From Syngnathus acus (taxonomy: Eukaryota > Chordata > Actinopteri > Syngnathiformes > Syngnathidae), in contig NC_051095.1 in assembly GCF_901709675.1 (NCBI RefSeq), positions 16,599,956-16,663,955 on the forward strand: a stretch of 64,000 nt of DNA, given 5' to 3'. Numbering within the stretch: the first letter of the stretch is position 1; each line of letters opens with the position of its first letter. Made by a program: the position numbers and the translations under genes. The notes below the pieces were generated by a model. That model did not search any database and was not told the origin of the DNA. It saw only the letters and a list, made by a program, of their open reading frames with translations. Below, in pieces: positions 22,220 through 34,210 of this stretch.

Positions 22220-23499
22220 GTGAGATTCGATCATTCATTTCCCCTGTTGAAATGCTGCTTACCAACCAGTCTTATGAAACATCACTTCTGGTGCACTTTA
22301 CGTTCAAGCATTTCGTGCAACATATTGGGCATTGTTTTTATTGGCCAGTGTCAGTAAGTTGTGTCCTGTTTTTTCATGTTTGTGTCAGCCATAGGGTGGC
22401 TAGAGTGACTTTATTTGCATTTTATTTTTAACACAACCTCTGTACTTGGAGGACTTGCCCTGCTTAAACCTAAATAATGTATTGCAACCTTTCTTTATAT
22501 GTAGTGTTTACGACTCGTATATAAAAAATATTTTTGCGGCATCATTCTAAAAGTGTTCAAATCACGATGATGCTCCTTCAAAATCCAAAACTTGAAGTGT
22601 AATTTTTTTTTCTTCCAGATCTTGTCAATACAGCTCCCCAAAGTAGTTTTCTTTGCATTAAAACAATGTATTGCATTGTGAATGACCTAATCTGATTAGT
22701 GCTCATTTGCTGCATTGTCCTGCTAATGTATGCATATACCCCTCCTCTCTGTCCCGTTGCTCTTTTCAATTTTGTACACTATCTCCTTAATCAATATACT
22801 GTAGTCCGTGTAAATGAATACTGGTTTCCATTTGTTGTTGTTTGTAAAGCTTTCACAATGAATCTAATTTAATACATTCATACTCGCATAAGTCTTAATT
22901 GATGAATAAATACTTGTGAACTGAAGAAACTTCAGTTGCTCATTCATTTTACATCAAAATAAGAATACCATGATAAGTGTACTGTGTGCATGAGAAAAGC
23001 AGGTGCTCAAGGGTCATTCTAGAGTCAAACGTGCTCTTAAATCGACCTGTTGCCATATTGTAGTATTTGCATTGCAATGGAACATCAGTTATGTATTTCT
23101 TTTCTCAGTTACATCCATCCAGCTTTTGGTCCTTTTTTTTTTCTTTCTTATGTGTAACAATTTCCAGAGATATTCTTGCGTCGATCTCACAAGGCGAATC
23201 ACATGTTTGTTCCTATCAGACAGCATCGTCATCAGATTTGAAATCAATACAAATTCTCTAGTGAAACGAGCTTTCCATCCTTGCTAAACCTTGCCACTGA
23301 TGCCTCACACACAGGCAGGCATGCGGTGTACTACTTTTCCAGTGACCTATTTCCCTTGCATGCATTATGCAGCCGCACATGGTGACAAAAGAACAGTGAT
23401 GGACACAGCTAATGGCAGTTTACAGTGCAAAGTGTGATGTAATCGTGTTTTAACGTGGTTGTATACAGAAGAGTCAGTGCTGATTCTGGAGGGATTGAG

Positions 23500-23700
23500 C
23501 AACGTGAAAGCAGAGTGATGGAGAGGCAGACAGAGGGAGGCAGCGGGGGAGGGGACGAGGCGTGTGGTCCACCATCCAGCGCTTGTTTGTGATGCGCGGC
23601 AGCCATTTTGCTCCGCGGTCGTTGTTGTGCGTCGAAATGAGAAAATGTGTTGCGTGCATGGCAACAGTTATACTAGGCCGCCCGCTCTGTGATTGGCTGT
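23500..23700. promoter_or_regulatory. CpG-richer segment with YY1-like motif
   Basis: This local rise in GC and CpG lies within AT-rich DNA. GCAGCCATTTTG at 23599-23610 matches the YY1 motif (reverse of CAAAATGGCTGC). It could be an enhancer or an unannotated promoter. No coding sequence is supported. Confidence 0.3.
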
Positions 23701-25620
23701 GTGAGATATTTCAAGTGGTGGACTGAAAGGCAAAGAGATAGGATGGAGGGAGAGAGGTTATGCAACTAAATATGAGTGGATGTATAAACTAGGGCAGGGA
23801 GGATGAATGTAAGTGAGGTGTTGGGCAGAAACACATTCAAGATATCTGTGTGCTACTTCTGTGGACATGATGCCCAAAGTGTTGTGTGGTGCAATGATGG
23901 GTCAAATTGCTGTTATGACACATGTTCTCAGAATAAATGCTCAAGGGCTCTAACTAGTTAAAAGTTATACAGGAACTGTTGTTACATGGATGATAATACT
24001 CAGTTTTAGTATGTGTGAAAGCCATGTTCTGGTGTTCATAATAGAAAACATGTACAGCTTTAAATGTAAATAAAACTGAGCATTCATTTGTAACGCATTT
24101 CAGCTATTGGATCTCATTATTATCAAGAACAGTGAGTGTGCAGTTCAGACTTGTATACTTTATAGTTGAATGAATTTGTTCCTTAGTAATCATTTTTAAT
24201 TCATAGTCAGGTTTGATATACAGAATTATCAGAAAGCCCTCAAACCTGTTTATGATGGTATTATTCATCATGCTTCATGATTTTGAACTTGGTACACCTA
24301 ATCTATTTCCACATGAGTGTATGATTTTAAAAAAAAAAGTAGGAAGATCTTGTGTGTGGTAGTGAGTCATCCATGTTGAAAGCATCACGTTTAGCTTTTC
24401 TTTCCCCTAAAACCTAGTGTACTTCATTATCTCTTTTCTGTTGCCACTTGTTTAAAGAGCATATAGAATTTGTTTGCATGCTGTGTTCCTTGCTTTATTT
24501 TATTGTTCTGACATACTAATAAATTAATCAGTGCAGTCTGCAGAACTAATGTGTGGAAATAACTCGAGTACAGTCCTTGGCGCTGATATGAGTTTGTTTA
24601 CAGTCTGCTCATGCCCGGTGACAATAGGCTCATTACCATACTGCCATTGTATGCTGACATTGTGCATATTTCATGTGGCATGCTTTAGTTTTCAATTTTT
24701 GTGTCAAGGTTTTTTGCTAAATTTTGATACGCCAACACCAAAAAGAAGTGATTATAACAGTTTACTAAATTTTAATTTGCAGTAGGGTAGCACCCCACTG
24801 AGAAGGTAGCAAAGGTTATTATTGTGTACAGGGATGGTGAGTAGATGCTATAGATTTGTATAGAGTGCACCCACTGCAAAGGATTACATTCAAGATTAGC
24901 CAGGACAGTGTAATGTAGGACACTAGTCAAGTTGTGTTAAGAACACAGACACTCCTATATGCCAAATCTAATTTTATAACTCTAATTTGACACAATGGTA
25001 TTCTTTGATTCTACTTAGCTGTCAGGCATGTTTTATTCTGAATAGGAGGCGACATTTGTTATGGTATGCTTCTCTTATCTCTTTGAATAGTATGCCGGCA
25101 GATTTCAGTCATCTTCAGCATTAACGTGACAAATATGATCAAATGTGTTATTGAGAATTTAGAAGGTCACACGAGTGATTGGATGATGGTGGTTACACTC
25201 CATCTTAATGTAAAGGATGGCCACTGTGCATTCAGCGTTCTAGTTTGGCAAAGACTTCCTTCCTTCCTCTTGTGCTCCTGATCTGCTTTTCTGCACCCAC
25301 CCCTCCCCCGCTCCAGCTGCACCACACTGCAGCAAAGAGGAAGGGAGAGAAGGGGAGATTGCTCGATGAGACATCTATTTTGTCGAGTAAAACACACAAA
25401 ACGCCATATGTTGCCATTTCATGCTTAATGTAGATGTCTGGGTTTTGTGAGCATTACGTTTATGCCAGTTTTCTCCTGTAATAGTTGATTACCTTTTTTT
25501 TTGTCTTGAAGGACACACATATTGTCCAGGGCAATTATTATCTGCCTTATTGTTTTTCCCATCTCTGCCATGTTTGCCAGCCAGTATAGGAAACAGGGTG
25601 GGATGCAAGAGGTTGGATGT

Positions 25621-25634
25621 GTTACCATGGCAAC
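25621..25634. promoter_or_regulatory. RFX X-box palindrome
   Basis: GTTACCATGGCAAC fits the RFX X-box GTTRCC-AT-GGYAAC at every position. RFX factors bind such palindromes in neural and ciliary enhancers. Confidence 0.55.
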
Positions 25635-25668
25635 AAGCTGACTCACTGGCAGGGCTTTACCATTTTGA

Positions 25669-25682
25669 GCAGTAGGGGTGAG
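25669..25682 (+). promoter_or_regulatory. CTCF-like motif (weak)
   Basis: GCAGTAGGGGTGAG matches CCASYAGRKGGCRS at 11 of 14 positions. It sits 35 bp after the X-box. Confidence 0.3.
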
Positions 25683-25775
25683 CAGCAGTGGCAGCCCTTG
25701 TGTGTGTGCAGGCTGCCTAGATTAAGAGGACCGCAGGCACCCCTGTTTGGGGCAGGGAGGTGCAGCATTCTCACA

Positions 25776-25789
25776 ACAGTAGGGGGTGG
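25776..25789 (+). promoter_or_regulatory. CTCF-like motif
   Basis: ACAGTAGGGGGTGG matches CCASYAGRKGGCRS at 12 of 14 positions and lies about 100 bp from a weaker copy. Confidence 0.4.
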
Positions 25790-27234
25790 CTGGCTGATAA
25801 CCAGGAGGATGATGGAAGGGGGAGGATGATCATGGCTTCCTTTTTTTTTTTTCAGATTTGTCAAGTGATGCTGTACCTGCCCTATTTGGGTAGTTTGTCC
25901 TAGTTCCATCAAACCTCAGTGATTAAGTTGCCTGGAGATGTTTGCAGTGAAAACGTTTAATGTGTTTAGTTTATCTTACAATAACGTATTTACATCTCAA
26001 TTTATTTGTTTTACACACACTATTGCAAAGTATGACGTTTAGTTATATTGCTTTGTTGTTTTTGTTTGGTTTTGTCTCCCATGCACAAAGGGCAGTCACC
26101 ATTGATTGGCATGTGAGCAATGTCATTAATAAAACATTTCTCACTGGCCATCGCCTCGAGGCCCTCTGCTGTCGGTTTCATGGAACTGATTTTGTGAGCC
26201 ACCGTCGCAGGATGACGAGGATGCTTGGAACATGTCTGAGTGTGTAATTTGTTTACATGTTCACTTTGATTGTCGTGATGAGCATTATTTTGTGTTTGGT
26301 CACAACAGGGTATCTATATTTCTGTACAAGATTACTTTTATCATCTGATTATATTTTCCCCCTTAAAAAAACAACACAATGATGCATTAGTACTGGAGTA
26401 GTACTGTTTGCATGTGGCTGTGCTTTTTATTATTTATTTAATCTTTTAATCACGCCAAGAGTTGTATTCCATTAAATAATGTGTATTAGTTTGCAGTTGA
26501 ATACAGTGTTGTTGTTAATTGGTATTTTTGCCTGTTAATCTTTATATCAAGTTCATTATATCAAATATTGATACAAATGGAAGCACATTGGTGTCAACAA
26601 GAGCACAAATAACTATTGCAATGCACTTGACAACATTTGTAATAAAACTAACCTCATGCTGAACACACACATATGATGACACACGTTTGTGTGAATCACA
26701 TGGTAAGTATGTTGGTTGCTAAGCTTCCCAAGTCCAGAGTTACTATTTTGACGACAAGTCTGACCAATATCTCTTCTCTCTTGTCTTTTTTTCTTTTTCA
26801 TGTCTCCTCTTGTCGACTACTGCCCATCCCTGCACCCTTCACTCCTGTTCAACCATCTCTCATCAAATAAGGTAAGAAAGTCTTTCTCTTTATTTATCGC
26901 ACGCTTATGCAGCACATAAAGAAACAAAGTATGGACACATCAACATCTACTGTAGATAATTGTATACATACTTTAGCAGCATATTTATTCTGAATTTCCA
27001 CTTTGGCTGACACATCTGTTCACATCCCTCACAAATATTTCATGACACTTAAACAGCGATCGGCCGTTTTCATGTTTTGTTCAAGCTGTGATGAAATGCA
27101 ACAGACACCACAATATGCCATACCTATTAAAACGGGTTCTGTTTAGAAACCATCAAAACTGTACTCAACAAGGTTTTCAAGTCATCAGTAACCACTGTGA
27201 GAGACCTTAAAGGCGGTGATATAGAACTTGCAAA

Positions 27235-27508
27235 ATTTACATCAGAGGTCACCAACCTTTTTACTTGTTATAGGATTATATGAAGGCAATGATCAAGTTA
27301 ATGATATCTCACAATGTTTAGGAAACCTATCAATATACAACACTTTATTTCCATGAAACTGCCAGTGTTTACATTTTCAAACGATCGCTTCTACAACATT
27401 AACAGACAATCACATTGTCCCATGATGAACTATTTTTAGAACCAGCCCACGGGCTACTCAAGTAGTCCTTGTGCGGGCTGCTACCTGCTGTTGACCCCTG
27501 ATTTCCAT
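27235..27508. mobile_element. Non-autonomous hAT-like MITE with 8-bp target duplication
   Basis: The element spans 27243-27500 (258 bp). It starts CAGAGGTCACCAACC and ends TGTTGACCCCTG. The reverse of the end (CAGGGGTCAACAGC) matches the start at 11 of 14 positions. It is flanked by ATTTACAT (27235-27242) and ATTTCCAT (27501-27508), an 8-bp target-site duplication with one change, as expected for the hAT superfamily. No transposase is encoded. Confidence 0.75.
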
Positions 27509-28639
27509 TATTAATAAATAGCAAGGTTCCCACATACTGTAGATGCAATGCCTGCAGCACATGTCCTCTCATAATATCAAATATTACTCACTTAATATTA
27601 TGTTTGTCAAAGGACACTTGTGTGAATGACAGCATAAAAGATGCAGCACTTAACAAGTTGTTTTGGATCATTTTACTAACCGGTACCATCTACATGATCC
27701 TTTTGATAATTTTCATCAATGAGCTTCAATGCTTGCTGATGAAAATGTTGCGACATCTCATTTGAGAAGCTGTGAATGTATTTTTTAAAACCTGCATTTA
27801 TGCCGCAATTACGGTGGACAGCACAACGCAATACTCAATAGTAACACAAATAATAATTATTCAAATGATAAACTGTTTTGATGAAGTGCATTGTATTTTC
27901 CTCCTTCTGCATGGTTTTAAATCCTACAGCCGCTATCTTGTAGGTACATCCGCTATATTGTAAGTAATCAAAATACAGAATAGGTGCAATAGTAATTGCA
28001 ATTTTGCATATTCTTATTATCCCTTAGCACTGTTTGTCTTACAAAGTACAGCTAAGCTGATTCTTGCACTCTTCCTCTTGTGTTTCCCTCCCATGTGGGG
28101 CAACAATGTTGTATCTTCCCAGGTTCAATAAAAAAATATTGAACAAGTGTGTGTGTCGAAAATGCACAAACCTTATTAGGTATACCAGATGTAAAATTGA
28201 AAACAAGAGCTGTATTTAGGTGTCTGTCTTTACTAAGATATTAATGCTAAGTTAGGGTTCACTTCTATTAATATCTATTTACAAAACACAATTTTCTTTG
28301 TCGTTTGCATTGTAACACGTTCCATAATGCCACCTCAGTTGTCCAATAAGACTACTTTTATTTTACATTGAACTACAACAATAATGCAAATGTTGATCTA
28401 CGTTTTTTAAATTAGTGTTGCAGTTCATGGATTGCAAATGTATTGTGCAGATGTACCTAATGTTGTGACCTATTAGTGTACACATTGTCTTGATGTTTTG
28501 ACTTTTCACCTGATAGCAATGAATGTTTCCCCTAAAGTTAGTTTAAAAGACTAATCATAACATTTTAGCGAGCACGGCTGCAGTACCAGTTACCGCAACT
28601 AAACAGTGCGTCGAGCATGGTGATATTTGTCCTGTTGAA

Positions 28640-28800
28640 TGGTGCAGGTTGTAGATGCAGCAGTTGGCCGCCTGTGTGGCGCTGTCCACTCGCGTGGTGC
28701 TGAAAGCAGCTCCCTGACTCTCCCCGCCACCACCACCCTCGCAGTTCCCTGGCTGGCTCTCTTTATCTCCCTCCCTCTCTCGCCCACATTGCTGTGTAGC
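28640..28800. promoter_or_regulatory. GC-richer island carrying expanded RE1
   Basis: This is a GC-rich stretch within AT-rich sequence, with pyrimidine-rich CTCCCT runs. It includes the expanded RE1 at 28678-28704, and no coding gene is supported. It is a candidate silencer or enhancer for the cluster (inference). Confidence 0.4.
28678..28704 (-). promoter_or_regulatory. RE1/NRSE with expanded half-site spacing, both halves perfect
   Basis: On the minus strand, TTCAGCACC (9/9) is followed by an 8-bp spacer and GGACAGCGCC (10/10). The canonical spacer is 2 bp. Here the half-site centre distance is lengthened by 6 bp, within the range known for non-canonical REST sites. It is the only RE1 found inside the large gap. 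Confidence 0.75.
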
Positions 28801-29844
28801 AGACGAGAAAAAAAATATACGTCTTGGTGATGCACCTTATCTACAGTCTCCATATTTAGTAACGTTAATTTAATATACAGTAACATAATACAGTCTGGAT
28901 TTGTTTACATTTGTCATTGTAGTTTTGTCTTTGTATAGCTGAGAGACGCAAAGTGGGTAATTGACATTATACATACTAGTGTGTAAAAATGGAAATAGTA
29001 TGAAATAATTGTATCGTTTAGAATAGTGTTAAACGCCTCTTTATAGCTCATTCACATGTTGAGCTCCCCCCCTCCCCTTTCCTTTGTTTTGCTCTACAGA
29101 CCTACATCCGGGTATTTGATGTGGTCGCGTAGCAGGCAGGATTAGTTCAAGCAGCGAGGATGAGCAAAGGCTGCATTTACCCTCTCGAGCCACTGGAAGG
29201 CGATGATTAGCTATGTGAGGTGGAGAGGATGCATGTGTGCTATAAATAGAATTAAATGAGTGTTAATGGCAATTGTTTAAATATTAAATTTAAATAATGG
29301 GTAGATGGGTACCACGTTTAAATTAGAATTTTACAATGTCTTTATGAATACATATACTGAATTTAAAAAGTACTGTAATATTACATTTGTATTTATGTCT
29401 CTATTTTACTCTTTTTCAATATAACAGAATTTGCAGTGTATTCAATTTAATTGAACCAATGTATTAAAATAGAGTACTGTAATATCCATTATCACTTTTT
29501 TCACTTTCAGAATTTATACTTTGTCTTTGTACTCTATAAAATTGGTCGTGTATCCGTTGTAATTAAAAATACACTATTTGGTATTTAGTGTAAATATTAA
29601 TGGCCTTTAAATAGATATTATAATGAATGATTTTGCGATTTGTTTTGTTAGATAATATGTTTGTCATTTCCACGATTTAATTTGGTATTTTATAACATGT
29701 TAATATAAAAGTCTTGCGTGGATATTGTAAGTATGGATTTACTCTTATTAATTTTCTTTATTTTGTCATTTAAAAGCATTTAAAAGTACAATACAGTGTT
29801 TAAAAATACAATAAAGGTTCGTAAAAGTCTTATAACAATATATT

Positions 29845-29922
29845 TTCTCTACATCGCGGATTGTAACCTATCGCGGGTGGTCTTGGAAGCAATTATCCGC
29901 GACACGAGAGATTACTGTATTG
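29845..29922 (-). mobile_element. Transposon fragment with CAGTAATC..CGCGG end
   Basis: Read on the minus strand it begins ACAGTAATCTCTCGTGTCGC and continues with repeated CGCGG/CGCGAT blocks. This resembles a dispersed vertebrate DNA-transposon end of the form CAGTAATCCCTCG, TATCGCGG. The inner boundary is unclear. Confidence 0.45.
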
Positions 29923-30516
29923 CTGGATACGAATTTAACCATTTTTCAATATAATAATAAATAATTTTGATATAATTGTCAATATAACATTTTGAGTATT
30001 TCCTACAATTTTTTCCAAATAGGTTTTTAGACGAAACAATATAAATCATCTCGCATCCACTGCTGAAAATATAAAATATGCGTTACTGCATTTTTGTATT
30101 TTGTACAAATATTAATTGCCATTATATTTAAATGCATGATGCATAATATAGCATAAAACTGTTGTGAAGGGCGTTGTGACGTAATACCCCACGTTTAAAT
30201 GAGTTAAGTATCAATTACCTATGTATTAAAATCAAGCAAAACAATGTATTAATTCGTTTCAATATTTAAACATGTTTTATTTTTAGATTAGTATGTTGTA
30301 TGTTTTAGTATGTTAATAATGCATTATAATATATATTATAATATGCATTAGTGCATTTGTTTTTTCTTACAAATATCAATTGCCATTAATTACACATTAT
30401 ACTGCATGTTGTCCGATAGTATATTTGAGTGGCATAATAATTGCGTGCGTGCATGTTGCGTGACGTCATTGTACCGTAAGCGCATTGCTGATTGGCTTTA
30501 ACGTATTCTCACTGTC

Positions 30517-30570
30517 CACCAATGATAGTGAAGGGTGTACAAAGAGATCTTGTCGCCTCGCAGCTTCATG
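30517..30570 (+). promoter_or_regulatory. B1 promoter box
   Basis: CCACCAATGATAG, then GTGTACAAAGAGATCTTGTC and GCAGCTTCAT form the B-group box (CCAAT, GTACAAAG, GCAGCT). It lies 223 bp before ATG 30740. The GAGATCTT form is shared with B7 rather than with B2-B6. Confidence 0.55.
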
Positions 30571-30739
30571 CACTTGCCTCCACACTGTCGAGCCGGGGGA
30601 GGGCTTTGTGCACACAAAGCATGACTATCCTTTTTTGCGCTCATAAATGCGAGGACGTTTTTTCCCTGGATTTCAGACTTTTCTGTTTGAGCATCATCTG
30701 TGAAGGATTTCGCTGGATATATTGTATTTCATTGGAATA

Positions 30740-33175
30740 ATGTGGCACAAATTGCCCGCGTGGCAATTGCTTTGGTGGTGTCATCATTTCTCCCTTTTGT
30801 GGAGTACAATAGACGGACAGACCCGCTACAGCATCCCCGAGGAGTTAAAACGGGGCTCGGTGGTGGGGAATCTCGCAAAGGATTTAGGTTTGGTCGTTTC
30901 TGAACTACATCGGCGTAAACTGCGGATAACGTCAGAGGCTGGTAAGCAGTATTTCAGTGTGGACCTCGGGAAGGGAGACCTGCTGGTGACTGATCGAATA
31001 GACAGAGAGGAGCTGTGCGGACAAAGAGCGGCATGTCTGTTGCCTTTGGAGCTCGTTATAGACAACCCCTTGCAATTGCATAGGGTTGAGATTGAAATAT
31101 TGGATACTAACGATAACTCTCCGAGTTTTGCCACAAAGGAAAAAATCTTAAAAATAGCAGAGCTGGTTAATCCAGGTGCGCGGTTTCCTTTAGAAAGTGC
31201 ACAAGATCCTGATGTCGGCCCTAATTCTGTACGCTCTTATGTTATCAGTAAAAATGACAATTTTAAATTAGCTGTCAAAACCCAAAAAGATGGACGAAAA
31301 ATCCCCGAACTGGTGCTTGAAAAGCCTCTCGATCGAGAAAGGCTGCCTTTCCATCATCTCATCCTCACAGCTGTGGATGGTGGCGACCCGGTCCGGTCGG
31401 GCACGTCCGAAATTACAATAACAGTCCTTGACAATAACGATAATGCACCCCAATTTGAAAGGCAGCTTTATGAAGCAAATGTTAGCGAGAAGGCGAGTCC
31501 GGGCGCGCAAATATTACAAGTAAAAGCGACGGATGCAGATGAAGGGCTAAACGGTGAAATTGAATATAGTTTTGCAGAGCAAACGTCAGAGGCCATTTTA
31601 TCATTATTTAACATTGAAGCTGCTACTGGAGATATTACAGTTAAAGGAGATTTAGACCATGAAATCAATTCTTTACACAGGTTGGACATAACAGCGAAAG
31701 ACAAGGGCAATCCAAAAATGGAGGGGCACAGTGGCGTTGAAATAAAAATAATTGATGTTAATGATAATGCGCCGGAAATAATTGTGACGTCTCTAACGAG
31801 TCCGGTGCCGGAAGATTCAGCCATTGGAACTGTTATTGCTCTCCTAAGTACAAGAGATCCCGATTCAAAAGACAATGGCAAGGTTACTTTGCGGCTGCCA
31901 CCCGAATCTCCTTTTAAATTAAATCCGCCTGTTTCCAACCACTACTCTTTAGTGACAAAGGGGCCGCTTGATCGTGAAAAAAATGACCAATATAATGTGG
32001 AGATCCGTGCCACTGATTATGGAAAACCTCCACTGTCGAGTGCGAAAATAATTATAGTTAAACTTTTAGATGTAAACGACAACCCACCAGTTTTCTCGCA
32101 GCCACATTATACTATTTATGTAAAGGAAAATAGCGCTCCTGGCCATATTTTATGTTCGGTGTCTGCAAGTGACCCGGATGCCGGTGAAAACGCCAAAGTG
32201 TCTTACTCTATCGTGGACTCTAAAGTGCACGACGTGTCCGTGTCGTCATACGTTTACGTGAACTCCGAGAATGGCAGCATCTACAGCATGCACTCGTTCG
32301 ACTACGAGAAAGTCAAAGTGTTTCAAGTTGTGGTTGAGGCAAAGGACCAGGGCTCGCCTTCGCTCAGCAGTAGCGCCACCGTCCATGTTTTCATCCTGGA
32401 CCAGAACGACAACGCCCCCGCCGTCATATACCCCTCTCCTCACGCCGCCACCCATCTGAGGGTGCCCCGCTCGGCCAAGGCAGGGCATCTGATCACTAAG
32501 GTGACGGCCGTGGACGCCGACTCGGGCCACAACGCGTGGGTCTCGTACAAAGTGGCGGAGGCCACGGACATCTCTCTGTTCACGCTCAATTTGTACACGG
32601 GGGAGGTGAGGACTAAACGGGCCGTGTCCGAGCACGACGACTCTTCTCAGAGGCTGATCGTAGAGGTCAAGGACGACGGGGAACCGGCCCAGTCGGCCAC
32701 TGTCACGCTGTCCATTCTGGTGGAGGACGGCGTGAGCGCGCCCGTCTCAGAGCTGAGACAGAAGACGCCCGAGCCCGGCAAGAAAGGCGGCACAATCACG
32801 CTTTATCTGATTGTGTCTCTGGCCTCGGTGTCCGTGCTGTCTCTGCTCACTTTGCTCGTCTTGGCCGTCAAATGCATGCGGAGCAGCGCGAGCGGCGCTA
32901 CTTGCTGCGTGAGGCGGACAAGCTCCGACGAGCACAAGAAGCCCAACAGAAATCTCCAAATTCAGCTCAACACCGATGGACCTATCAAGTATGTGGAGGT
33001 TCTAGGAGGTGATGTCATGTCCCAGAGTCACTCCTTCAGGTCGTGCATGTCTCCGATGTCGGAGTACAGTGATTTCACTTTGGTCACGCCCAGCAGCACC
33101 ACTGACTTTAAGGAGGTCCTCAGCGTCCTCGATGCTTCTTTGCCTGACAGCACCTGGACCTTTGAGAGCCAGCAG
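30740..33175 (+). CDS. pcdhg: B1: B-type clustered protocadherin variable exon
   Basis: 812 codons to CAG|GTGAGC. ATG 30740 (MWHKLPAWQLLWWCHHFSLLWSTIDGQ) begins a signal peptide unlike the MTKT starts of B2-B7; no in-frame ATG precedes it. EC1 has TRYSIPEELKRGS and the C-x5-C loop CGQRAAC. The linkers are DTNDNSP, DNNDNAP, DVNDNAP, DVNDNPP and DQNDNAP. EC5 starts with its own sequence (PHYTIYVKENSAPGHILCS), then becomes nearly identical to the other B exons from VSASDPDAGENAKVSYSIVD onward. The membrane span ITLYLIVSLASVSVLSLLTL is followed by a tail with LNTDGPIKYVEVLGGDVMSQ. The B label rests on tail type; mammalian gamma-C3 tails are also similar. Confidence 0.94.
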
Positions 33176-33280
33176 GTGAGCCTGTAATAAAGCAGTGTGT
33201 GTGCGTGTGTTTGCGCGCGCGCGTACAGGTGAGCCCTTGACAAAGCAGTGTGTGTGTGCGTGTGTGCGCGCGCGCGTTTG
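33173..33280 (+). repeat. Tandemly duplicated splice-donor segment with (GT)/(GC) tract
   Basis: Two copies (33173-33225 and 33226-33280) each start CAGGTGAGCC, include AAAGCAGTGTGTGTG, and pass into an alternating GT/GC run. The first copy is the real donor; the second supplies a spare GT at 33229. A similar two-donor arrangement follows B2. Confidence 0.8.
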
Positions 33281-34155
33281 TTATTAAGTACTGCTGTTAT
33301 ATCCATATATAATGCATGTGGAAAAAAACGTTCTTTTATACTTACATTGCAAGTGGCTGTTTGTTGAACAAACGTGAGTCGACGTTTGACGGCTTTATTC
33401 TAAATGTTTGATGGAAAAATTATTGAATAATTAATGTGGTGACCAAGGTTCTCATTTAATTCTTTTACTTTAGCAGTTAAGTTATTGCTGTTTTTGTAGT
33501 TATTATATCGTCTGCCATGGATTGATTTACCCCGAATATATTCCAATACTCCAAGGAAAACGCACCCTTTTTTAATTCAAAAAGTAGGCTACAGTGACTT
33601 AACTTCTTTGAAAAAGTGTAAAAAAACAAAAAAAAATACGTGAACTATGCCCCCAATTTAACGAAATGTCGTACGCTATCATATTTAAAGTTGACAAAAA
33701 GTCAGTTTTGTAATATTGCAAAATATACTTAATGATTGATCATTTAGCTATAGGGTTGTTGTACAGGTTAAAATCTATTAACTATTGTAAATTGGACCTC
33801 ATCAAACGAATTACTGCAATGGTAAATTGAAAATGAACAAATTCCGTCCATTTCCTCTACAAATCCCTGGCTTTAACAATAATATTAATAATAATAATAA
33901 TAATCATAATCATCCTAATAATAACGTAACAACTTTCATTCAATTTCAACTTGGCATCATTTTGTGTTTCGGATCTGTATAAATATAATTGTCTTTAAAG
34001 CCATTAAGGCGCAAAGTGATTTTCAGCCATGCAGTCTAGAGATGAACACTGCTCGTTTATGTTGAAATTACCTGCATCGTGTGTGTGGTGTATGGAATTT
34101 AAGGGGAGAAGGTACAGCCTCGCTGTCATTGGTGGACAGGGTCTTCTGCTGCGGT
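33281..34155. other. B1-B2 spacer
   Basis: AT-rich noncoding sequence with a short TAA repeat at about 33883-33905. TTCAGCCATGCAGTC near 34022 recalls an RE1 left half but does not fit. Nothing else is seen. Confidence 0.6.
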
Positions 34156-34210
34156 CCAATAGCATTTAGAAGTTCACGAAGCAATCTAGTCCCCGCCCCA
34201 ATGCAGCTTC
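34156..34210 (+). promoter_or_regulatory. B2 promoter box
   Basis: CCAATAGCATTTAGAAGTTC, ACGAAGCAATCTAGTCCCCG and then ATGCAGCTTCAT is a diverged member of the box found before B3-B6. It lies about 280 bp before ATG 34435. Confidence 0.55.

Larger units (their letters stand above)
22220..30516. other. Exon-free 8.3-kb gap between A and B subgroups
   Basis: I see no protocadherin exon or exon relic here and no ORF with recognisable protein. It holds a hAT-like MITE, another transposon fragment, an expanded RE1, an RFX X-box, two CTCF-like motifs and two GC-richer islands (about 23500-23700 and 28640-28800) in otherwise AT-rich DNA. A regulatory role is inferred only from the motifs. Confidence 0.6.

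Noticed and set aside
22220-22357. Extension of A7 (and of other exons) past the donor as real C-termini
   Set aside because: The open frame continues only until a chance stop. The conserved donor at a codon boundary and the phase-0 constant exon show these are intronic, although rare unspliced isoforms cannot be excluded.
25167-25912. Short ORFs of 60-90 codons on both strands around 25.2-25.9 kb
   Set aside because: Low complexity, no recognisable domain, no splice context; the sequence looks regulatory or neutral.
26771-26875. Possible small exon ending AAG|GTAAGAAAG in the gap
   Set aside because: The donor looks good, but there is no acceptor AG after the pyrimidine tract and no coding match.
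34021-34050. RE1-like start TTCAGCCATGCAGTC upstream of B2
   Set aside because: The left half is broken after TTCAGC and no right half appears at any accepted spacing.
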